From contig CAYMBZ010000013.1 of NCBI GenBank assembly GCA_964388835.1, forward strand, positions 1 to 29,932: DNA of 29,932 nt. The letters are read 5' to 3'. Position 1 is the stretch's first letter, and each line of letters opens with the position of its first letter. Shown piece by piece: positions 24,498 through 29,932 of this stretch. A program made the position numbers and the translations under genes. Under the pieces are notes generated by a model. That model did not search any database and was not told where the DNA came from. It saw nothing but the letters and a program-made list of their open reading frames with translations. The stretch is from UBA1738 sp964388835 (GTDB lineage: Bacteria > Bacillota > Clostridia > UBA1381).

Positions 24498-24640
24498 CCC
24501 CTCGGCTTGCACATATAAGGCGACTTGTCTGACGCCGCAAAACCACGGGTTTCAAAGGGTGCCCCTTTGCGACTTTTCGCACTTTTGGTCGCTCAAAAGT
24601 ACAGATATAAAACGCACAAACGGACAGCCGAGAGATTTGC
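24498..24640. repeat. Possible dispersed intergenic repeat
   Basis: Bounded by CTCGGCT (24501-24507) and its inverse AGCCGAG (24626-24632), with an inner hairpin CAAAGGG/CCCTTTG (24553-24569). Read on the minus strand it gives peptide text such as RPKVRKVAKGHPLKPVVLRR, which I believe occurs as a spurious hypothetical protein in other gut Firmicutes. That recognition is from memory and uncertain. Confidence 0.35.
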
Positions 24641-24659
24641 ATCTACAATTTATTTATCA

Positions 24660-24699
24660 TACAAAAAAGAGCGCTGTCACATTTGAACTGCACTCTTTT
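24660..24699. terminator. Hairpin with A and T flanks
   Basis: AAAAAAGAG pairs with CTCTTTTTT, and GC with GC inside past one mismatch. The A run on one side and T run on the other could terminate on either strand. No gene ends directly at it; the nearest are the 43-residue ORF and the DUF1015 gene. Confidence 0.5.
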
Positions 24700-24895
24700 T
24701 TGACTTGTGGTTATAACCTACCGACTACCTACAAGTGCAATTTTTATTTATCTGACAGCCGTTCATGTTTCACTTGCCACCAGTAAATAGATATTTCTAT
24801 GCGCAAAAAAACGATTGATGATTAATGTGACCACCAAAAGTCAGATAAGAAATCTAACGATTTTGGGGCACTTTACTACAAGTGTTTTTGGTATG

Positions 24896-24923
24896 ATTGT
24901 CATATCAATGTTGATATGACAAT
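24896..24923. repeat. 28-bp perfect palindrome
   Basis: ATTGTCATATCAA (24896-24908) and its exact inverse (24911-24923) flank a central TG. There is no T run after it on the plus strand, which makes it look more like an operator or an element end than a terminator. It lies 58 bases past the DUF1015 stop codon. Confidence 0.65.
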
Positions 24924-24981
24924 TATATATAATTCGTAAAGTCTTAATGGGGAGATTTAGCTTTTGCCCACTGTTAAAATT

Positions 24982-26289
24982 TTAAAGCATGTTAAACAAA
25001 ATTCCTGTTGGGGGTTTTGGGAACACACATATCGAGTGGGGAGGCATTTTATCTCCGGAAAGTGCAACGGCACGTATCTGCTCGGTTTTTGCGGGATTTA
25101 CAGCAAGCAAACAGCCGAATTCCTTACTTTTAACATTTTTTATTCCCTCGGTTACGCTTTTGGTGTAGCTTACACGTTCCGGATAATTTTCTTCATAAAT
25201 GCCGAAAATATCTTCAAGGATGAGCTTGTTAAGTACAGTTACATCAAGAGACCGATAAGCATCGCTTTTTTCGGGGTAGAACTGCCTTAAATCCACACCG
25301 TCTTTAAGAGTGAGACGATAAAAATAGTCATTGCCGCAGTAAAGGGCAATCTTGTTTTCCGAGCGCATTGTAACGATTTGCTTTTTTATTGTGTCAACAA
25401 AGTCGGATGTGTCGGTATCTACAATAATTTTTTCTACCTTAAAGTTATCCTGGCATGCCGCAATAAAAAATGATTCGTTAAATTCTTTTTTAAAGCGTAT
25501 CATTCTGTGATATGGCAGATGGATAAGTCCGTCATCATAAGCATTTGTGAGTAACGTCATTATGTAGTTATACGGCTCTTTGCCGGTATGCGACGGGTTG
25601 TTTTCCATACAGTGCGCGCGATATTTGAGAGAAGTTTCATATCGGTTCTGACCGTCGGTAATGTAAAGTGTATGCGGCTTTAAGGCATTTTGGATGAAAT
25701 CAATCTTTTCCTTATCGGTAATCCGCCACAGACGCTCCTTTGTGCCGCCGGGGATAACAAAGGAGATATCCGCCGGTGTATCTGTGATTTCGGTCATCAG
25801 ACGCGAAATATACTTTTCGCTTTCGATATATATACAGCTGATCATGTTGAGATTCGCCTTTGTGGCTGCCAGAAGCTTGTAGCGGTCAGCTTTGTTCACC
25901 GAAGCCGTATCCTCACAGGGAAGGACATTTGTTCCGAAATCTTCCAGCTCCAAAAGGGCAACAAAACCCTTATTTGAATAGGTAGTGTTGTTAAATTCAA
26001 CTTCCTGCTCATACAAATAAACTGCCGGCTCGGAATCGCGAACCAAAACATTATCATTAAGCCAATCGGTGAGATATCGGTTGGCGCGCGTAAATACGTT
26101 GTCATCATCTGAGTCGGTATCATATTTTTTGCCGTTTGTTAAACGAATTGAGTTATATTTATGCCGCTCGTAATATTCCTGCTGCTCCTCTGCAGAAACA
26201 GAGCCGTAAGGAGGCGACATTACATTTCCCAAATCGTCCGTCTTATCTTTATTGAACATATAACCTTGAAAAGGTATTATATCAGCCAT
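24982..26289 (-). CDS. DUF1015 family protein
   Basis: A 435-residue cytosolic protein of a family with no settled function. Typical features are the N-terminal IIPFQGYMFN, the DLGNVMSPPYGSVSAEEQQEYY segment, YLYEQEVEFN, the HTLYITDGQNRYETSLKYRA segment with the conserved DGxxRYETA-like core, and the C-terminal MPPHSICVFPKPPTGILF. The length and both ends look intact. I chose the ATG at 26289 because GAGGTGAT precedes it and the family begins with a short lead before this motif; the open frame runs on to 26460 without support. In some Clostridia the family lies beside serine biosynthesis genes; here it does not. Confidence 0.88.
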   Translation of the reverse strand: MADIIPFQGYMFNKDKTDDLGNVMSPPYGSVSAEEQQEYYERHKYNSIRLTNGKKYDTDSDDDNVFTRANRYLTDWLNDNVLVRDSEPAVYLYEQEVEFNNTTYSNKGFVALLELEDFGTNVLPCEDTASVNKADRYKLLAATKANLNMISCIYIESEKYISRLMTEITDTPADISFVIPGGTKERLWRITDKEKIDFIQNALKPHTLYITDGQNRYETSLKYRAHCMENNPSHTGKEPYNYIMTLLTNAYDDGLIHLPYHRMIRFKKEFNESFFIAACQDNFKVEKIIVDTDTSDFVDTIKKQIVTMRSENKIALYCGNDYFYRLTLKDGVDLRQFYPEKSDAYRSLDVTVLNKLILEDIFGIYEENYPERVSYTKSVTEGIKNVKSKEFGCLLAVNPAKTEQIRAVALSGDKMPPHSICVFPKPPTGILFNML

Positions 26290-26317
26290 TTTTATCACCT
26301 CAATACAATATACGCTT

Positions 26318-26346
26318 ATTGTATAACATATCCTTCCTATAGTCAA
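26318..26346 (-). promoter_or_regulatory. Sigma-A promoter of the DUF1015 gene
   Basis: On the minus strand, TTGACT (26341-26346) and TACAAT (26318-26323) are separated by 17 bases, about 30 bases upstream of the chosen ATG. Confidence 0.7.
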
Positions 26347-26448
26347 GATATTAATCGACACAAAATTTAATATTTTTTTTATGCAGATTGTTGTTATTAA
26401 AATCAATTGCTTTGCACATACTATTTTCGGGAGAGGAGTGAAGATATT

Positions 26449-26625
26449 ATGAGTTCTCAAGGATTTATAAAAGGAATGGCGGCGGGGATGCTTCTCGGAG
26501 CGTGTGCAACCATGATTGTTGACCCGGTATCGGACAGACAGCGCAACAAAATGCGCCGAAAAACCGAGGGGATGTTCCGCAGTATCGGAAATATAATAGA
26601 TACTGCAATGGACATGATAAGATAG
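26449..26625 (+). CDS. Small membrane-anchored protein, YtxH-like
   Basis: A 58-residue protein preceded by GAGAGGAG (26431-26438). Residues 6-27 (GFIKGMAAGMLLGACATMIV) form one short, Gly/Ala-rich membrane segment; a basic stretch (RQRNKMRRK) and an amphipathic C-terminal helix follow. The layout resembles short YtxH-type proteins, which have no defined function. It is a single gene ending at a strong terminator and is divergent from the DUF1015 gene. Confidence 0.7.
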   Translation: MSSQGFIKGMAAGMLLGACATMIVDPVSDRQRNKMRRKTEGMFRSIGNIIDTAMDMIR

Positions 26626-26627
26626 AA

Positions 26628-26663
26628 AAAAGCGGCGGACACATAATCGATACCGCCGCTTTT
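26628..26663 (+). terminator. Rho-independent terminator
   Basis: AAAAGCGGCGG (26628-26638) and CCGCCGCTTTT (26653-26663) pair perfectly around a 14-base loop, directly after the small membrane protein gene. It could work on both strands. Confidence 0.88.
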
Positions 26664-26697
26664 GGATTTTTAAGGCGGAAGAAAAGTATGCGGAAAT

Positions 26698-26727
26698 TTG
26701 ACTTTTGGTGCGGTTTTGTGGTATTAT
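26698..26727 (+). promoter_or_regulatory. Sigma-A promoter of the acyltransferase operon
   Basis: TTGACT (26698-26703) and TATTAT (26722-26727) are separated by 18 bases. The start of transcription would be near 26734, which excludes the in-frame ATG at 26688 as the gene start. Confidence 0.7.
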
Positions 26728-26753
26728 ATAAGAAAAATGTTGCGGAGAAGATT

Positions 26754-27755
26754 ATGAAGAGAAAAAATGAACTTTCTTTTATGAATACAGCCTTTTGCTT
26801 AATTGTAATTTTAATCCATGTTTTGTCCGCGCCGGTGTCCGGAACAGACCGGCAAAGTGCGGCATATGCGGTATTTTTTCTGCCGTGGCGCTTGTCGGCA
26901 TTTGTGGTACAGGGATTTATTTTTTTGAGCGGTCTCAAGATGTTTCTGGGCAAGGGAGAAAAAAGTGATTTTATACGATACATAATTTCACGTGTGCGGA
27001 AAATTCTGTTACCGTACATATTTACTGTATGTTTGTTTTATGTGTATTTTCTATGGCGTGGGTATTTTGAATTCGATATAAAGGCACTTGCGGGGTACGC
27101 GGTTAAGGGTGACTTGGTTTCGCACTTCTATTTTGTTATAGTTATTTTGCAGTTTTATCTTTTAAAGCCTGTATGGAAAAAAATGATAAGATACATGCCT
27201 CCGAAAACAGCGCTTGTGTTAGCTTTGGCGGTTAATATTGTCGCTTCCCTTTTTGGGGGTGGGTTTGAATACTCGGATAGATTGTTTACAACATACATTT
27301 TTTATTGGGTTTCGGGGTGCTTTGCCGGCGATCATTACGATGAATTTTTAAGGTACATTTCTCGCAAAAAACGTGGAATAGTATGTGTATTTGCAATTGC
27401 GGCAATTTTTGAGGCGGTTTATTCATACGTACATTTTACTCGCGTGAATCTTATGTTTGCCGAGCAGGTTCACTTTTTATATGCGGTATTAGCAATTGCT
27501 TTTTCCGCGGCGGCGGCTCAAATGTTCGGGGAAGTGGTTATGAAAATTGGCTTATTCCGTAGAATTGACGGTGCAAGCTTTTATATCTACTTAATCCATC
27601 CGCTGATTATATTTGAGGCGGACAGGCTTATGGGCGGGTATGCACACTTTACCCATGCTTCGGCATTTGCCGTAAGAGCCACCGTGACATATACGGTGAC
27701 AATTGCGCTGTGCACCGCGTATGTTTCAATTAAAAAATTATCAAGACAGAGGTAA
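26754..27755 (+). CDS. Acyltransferase 3 family membrane protein
   Basis: An integral membrane O-acyltransferase (PF01757 type), 333 residues with about ten hydrophobic segments. The first segment carries the family's His (VILIHVLSAPV), followed by a short loop with RVRKILLPYIF after segment 2, and a near-terminal SFYIYLIHPLIIFEA. Members transfer acyl groups, often acetyl, to extracellular glycans or lipids; the acceptor is not readable. The ATG at 26754 has GGAGAAG upstream and lies after the predicted transcription start. The next gene begins 7 bases downstream. Confidence 0.88.
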   Translation: MKRKNELSFMNTAFCLIVILIHVLSAPVSGTDRQSAAYAVFFLPWRLSAFVVQGFIFLSGLKMFLGKGEKSDFIRYIISRVRKILLPYIFTVCLFYVYFLWRGYFEFDIKALAGYAVKGDLVSHFYFVIVILQFYLLKPVWKKMIRYMPPKTALVLALAVNIVASLFGGGFEYSDRLFTTYIFYWVSGCFAGDHYDEFLRYISRKKRGIVCVFAIAAIFEAVYSYVHFTRVNLMFAEQVHFLYAVLAIAFSAAAAQMFGEVVMKIGLFRRIDGASFYIYLIHPLIIFEADRLMGGYAHFTHASAFAVRATVTYTVTIALCTAYVSIKKLSRQR

Positions 27756-27762
27756 CTATATT

Positions 27763-28650
27763 ATGCTGAATTTCAGAAAAGCACGTTTGGAGGATAAGGA
27801 AGAGCTGGACAGATTGTTTGCAAAAAGCGGGTGTCCGTCGTTGGAATACAACTTTACAACTTTATTTTTGTGGCAGAATGAGTACAACATGGAATTTGCC
27901 GTGGAGGATGATGTGCTTTTTCTGCGTTCGGGAAGAGGGAAAAAATCCTATCTGTTTCCGTGTGCGGGAGAAAAAATTGATGCCGCGGTTGATTATCTTG
28001 TAAGTGAAGGTGTGAATTTTTACAGCTTATCAAAAGAGCAGACCGAGTATCTTGAGCTGAGATATCCCGACAGATTTGAATTTTGCGAAAGGCGTGATAT
28101 GGAGGACTATGTCTACAAAGCTGAATGTCTTGCGGAACTGAAAGGGAAGAAGCTGAGTTCAAAACGAAATCATATCAACAGATTCATTACGGAAAATCCC
28201 GATTGGTCCTATGAGGACATCAATTTGGAAAATATCGGTGAGGTGGCGGCGATGCACGATAAGTGGTGCGCACTTGCGGATATCGAAGCGGGAGACGGTC
28301 TTGCGGAGGAAACTTCTGCCGTAAAAAAAGCTCTGAAGTACTTTGGTGAGCTTAAGCTGGTAGGGGGATTAATAAGAGCGGGAGGTGAAGTGGTCGCTTT
28401 TTCCATAGGTGACCCATTAAATGAAAAAACTTTTTTGGTGCATATAGAAAAGGCATTTGCTACGGTAAGCGGGTCATATCAGATTATAAATAGGGAATTT
28501 GTGCGTCGAAATTGTGCGGAATATGAGTTCGTGGATAGGGAAGAAGATACCGGAGATGAGGGACTCAGAAAAGCAAAACTGTCTTACAAGCCGGTTATGC
28601 TTGCCGAAAAATTCAGTGCGAGGGATAAGATATATGATAGTGAGAGCTAA
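27763..28650 (+). CDS. DUF2156 domain protein (GNAT-like fold)
   Basis: A 295-residue protein resembling the DUF2156 family, whose fold is two GNAT-like halves as in the C-terminal domain of phosphatidylglycerol lysyltransferases. Family-like features are the opening ARLEDKEELDRLF, SLEYNFTTLFLWQNEYN, KGKKLSSKRNHINRF near the middle, VAFSIGDPLNEKTFLVHIEKA, and the ending YEFVDREEDTGDEGLRKAKL. It has no membrane domain, so it is a free-standing member. The ATG at 27763 fits the family start and has AGAGGT upstream. It overlaps the following GNAT gene by 17 bases, so the two are coupled. Confidence 0.85.
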   Translation: MLNFRKARLEDKEELDRLFAKSGCPSLEYNFTTLFLWQNEYNMEFAVEDDVLFLRSGRGKKSYLFPCAGEKIDAAVDYLVSEGVNFYSLSKEQTEYLELRYPDRFEFCERRDMEDYVYKAECLAELKGKKLSSKRNHINRFITENPDWSYEDINLENIGEVAAMHDKWCALADIEAGDGLAEETSAVKKALKYFGELKLVGGLIRAGGEVVAFSIGDPLNEKTFLVHIEKAFATVSGSYQIINREFVRRNCAEYEFVDREEDTGDEGLRKAKLSYKPVMLAEKFSARDKIYDSES

Positions 28651-29413
28651 AGAAGAAATGCTCGGGCAGATGAGCGAACTTTGGAATGAAGCGTTCGGCG
28701 ATGCAATCACCGCGGCGGAGGGATATTTAAGCGTTTTGCTTAAATATTTTTATGTGTATGAGGAGCAGGGAGATGTTTGCGGTATGCTTTCGCTTTTGCC
28801 GATAAGCCTTGACGGAAAGAAAGGACGATATGTCTATGCGGTTGCCACTAACAGGAAAGATAGGGGTCGCGGCGTTGCAACGGCTTTGATTGAATATGCA
28901 AAAAAGCTTGTTTTGGAAGGCAATGTGGATTTTCTGGTCCTTGTGCCTGCGAAAAAAAGTCTTTTTGAATACTATAAAAGAAGGGGATTTTTGGAATTTA
29001 TGTCTGTCAAAAATTGTGTGAAGATTTGTGACGGTAAATGTTTTGACAGCTATACAGAAAAAATAGGAGCGGAAGAATATTTTTTACTGCGGAAAAAATA
29101 TTTTAACAATCCGATTGAGTGGGACGAGGATTTTCTTGAATTTGCGCGGAAAATGTACCGTGCGGATTTTGTGCGCGTATATCGCGGGAATAAGGAGATT
29201 GGCGGTGCACTGTGCTTTTGCATGGGCAGAGAGCTTGTTGTAAAGGAGCTTTGCGTGAAGAATGAGGAAGCGGAATTCGCTGTTCGTGCTTTAGCGTATG
29301 AATTCAGTGCGGAAAGAGTTAAATACAGTATGTCGGATTGCGCGGGGGAATGTTTTGCAATGATATATCCCCATGCAGAAAACGAGGTGTATTTTGGGAT
29401 TGAACTGGACTAA
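28634..29413 (+). CDS. GNAT family N-acetyltransferase
   Basis: A 259-residue protein. The N-terminal half is a GNAT domain with the acetyl-CoA loop NRKDRGRGVATALIEYAKK and the later LVPAKKSLFEYYKRRGF. The C-terminal half (from about residue 130) has no motif that I recognise; two-domain GNATs of this size occur in Clostridia. The substrate is unknown. The ATG at 28634 lies within the end of the DUF2156 gene with GAGGGA upstream; the open frame continues further upstream but reads the DUF2156 gene out of frame. Shared transcription with the acyltransferase and DUF2156 genes suggests related work, possibly envelope or lipid modification. Confidence 0.87.
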   Translation: MIVRAKEEMLGQMSELWNEAFGDAITAAEGYLSVLLKYFYVYEEQGDVCGMLSLLPISLDGKKGRYVYAVATNRKDRGRGVATALIEYAKKLVLEGNVDFLVLVPAKKSLFEYYKRRGFLEFMSVKNCVKICDGKCFDSYTEKIGAEEYFLLRKKYFNNPIEWDEDFLEFARKMYRADFVRVYRGNKEIGGALCFCMGRELVVKELCVKNEEAEFAVRALAYEFSAERVKYSMSDCAGECFAMIYPHAENEVYFGIELD

Positions 29414-29813
29414 AAATGAAAAAACATAAAAAGATTAAAGGTAAAATGAAATATGACACAGAAAAGTCATAGCAGAAGCGTTATAATTGGAGTACAACAA
29501 ACAGAAACCACGGAGCCTGCCATGACACAAGAATATTATACCACAAAAATAAGCAAGCACTTAACGAAAGAAAAAGAGCGCAGATAGAAATATTACTAAA
29601 TATTTTTATGATGTGGGACAAAGAGTGTAGGAAGCCAATCGTCAAATCTTGATAAAATTTCCAAGGAGTAAGTTGTTTACGTAGAAATTCGGATAAACAA
29701 TTTACCGTGAAAAATCTTCAAGTACAGCACTTCTGACTAAATTTTTCAAAGTGTCCTATTTGATGTTGCAATTTAAAAAAGAGAAAATAATTTGACTTTT
29801 TTGCAAAAAAGTA
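29414..29813. other. Intergenic stretch without a clear gene
   Basis: About 400 A/T-rich bases between the GNAT gene and the tRNA promoter. Apart from a possible transposase relic near 29522-29660 I see no gene with a ribosome binding site, and no convincing terminator for the upstream operon. Confidence 0.6.
29522..29660 (+). mobile_element. Possible relic of an IS30-type transposase
   Basis: The frame from ATG 29522 reads ISKHLTKEKER and then stops at 29587. The next frame continues as QIEILLN. The combined text resembles the N-terminal helix-turn-helix start of IS30 transposases (a HLTxxER.xIExLL pattern). The rest of the gene is missing. The match is short and may be chance. Confidence 0.3.
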
Positions 29814-29842
29814 TTGACAAAACACAATTTCTCTGCTATACT
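29814..29842 (+). promoter_or_regulatory. Sigma-A promoter of the tRNA-Leu gene
   Basis: TTGACA (29814-29819) and TATACT (29837-29842) are separated by 17 bases, a near-consensus promoter 18 bases upstream of the tRNA. Confidence 0.85.
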
Positions 29843-29859
29843 GTAATAGTTGTGAATTT

Positions 29860-29932
29860 GCGAGTGTGCTGGAATAGGCAGACAGGCACGTTTGAGGGGC
29901 GTGTGTCTTTGACGTATGGGTTCAAGTCCCAT
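29860..29932 (+). tRNA. tRNA-Leu (anticodon GAG), cut by the window end
   Basis: The acceptor strand GCGAGTG starts at 29860. The D arm is CTG...CAG with GGC in its loop. The anticodon stem CACGT/GCGTG encloses the loop TTGAGGG with anticodon GAG (codons CUC and CUU). A long variable arm (class II) follows, then the T arm ATGGG TTCAAGT CCCAT. The 3' acceptor strand is beyond the window. Confidence 0.92.

Larger units (their letters stand above)
24224..24981. other. Gene-poor stretch with repeat-like segments
   Basis: About 760 bases with no credible gene. Open frames exist on both strands (for example 24379-24642 minus and 24433-24786 plus), but they lack ribosome binding sites and normal protein composition and overlap each other. 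The stretch holds a repeat-like segment near 24498-24640, a hairpin at 24660-24699 and a 28-bp palindrome at 24896-24923. These are listed separately. Confidence 0.6.

Noticed and set aside
24433..24786. Plus-strand open frame of 117 codons
   Set aside because: No ribosome binding site, odd composition, and it runs through a repeat-like segment and a hairpin.
1..29932. CRISPR arrays, prophage, restriction or toxin-antitoxin systems
   Set aside because: No evenly spaced direct repeats and no proteins with the hallmark motifs of these systems were seen.

Overview
The window reads as chromosome of an anaerobic, low-to-moderate GC Firmicute, most likely an uncultured member of Clostridia. The evidence is the hprK-murB-rapZ-whiA-dnaE-pfkA block, a T-box leader, a zinc-type L28, a flavodiiron protein with rubredoxin, a ferredoxin-linked 2-oxoacid oxidoreductase, SLH surface anchoring and Gram-positive style AGGAGG ribosome binding sites. 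All identifications come from reading the sequence; no database search was run.

Layout. (1) 1-303: rpmB on the minus strand with its own promoter and terminator. (2) 460-9206: a plus-strand housekeeping block, hprK, murB, rapZ, whiA and dnaE. A second promoter then drives a TRAP-like RNA-binding regulator (mtrB), a 58-residue protein and pfkA. The yvcK gene that often lies between rapZ and whiA is absent. (3) 9233-11977: a decayed manA, a ROK glucokinase and a 2-hydroxyacid dehydrogenase, closed by a terminator. (4) 12037-15871: a helical-bundle protein, a SulP anion transporter, then flavodiiron protein plus rubredoxin for removal of oxygen or nitric oxide. (5) 16000-17767: a secreted protein joining SLH anchor domains to a PstS-like binding domain, ended by an 18-bp hairpin shared with the convergent operon. 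(6) 23886 down to 17819, minus strand: sigma-A promoter, T-box leader, acyl-CoA ligase, iorA, iorB, phenylacetate-CoA ligase and a tandem ACT protein.

Region 6 is the most interesting part. A T-box opens transcription when a tRNA is uncharged. The two ligases are AMP-forming and the oxidoreductase is ferredoxin-linked. Together this fits a starvation-induced salvage route: arylacetate to aryl-CoA to arylpyruvate (reductive carboxylation), which transamination could turn into an aromatic amino acid. The specifier codon reads best as UAC (Tyr).

(7) 23890-24981: a gene-poor kilobase with a 43-residue ORF, a repeat-like segment and a strong palindrome. (8) 24982-26663: a DUF1015 protein on the minus strand and a small membrane-anchored protein on the plus strand. 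(9) 26698-29413: acyltransferase-3, DUF2156 and GNAT proteins in an apparent operon. (10) 29414-29932: a possible IS30 relic and a promoter for a tRNA-Leu(GAG) cut by the window edge.
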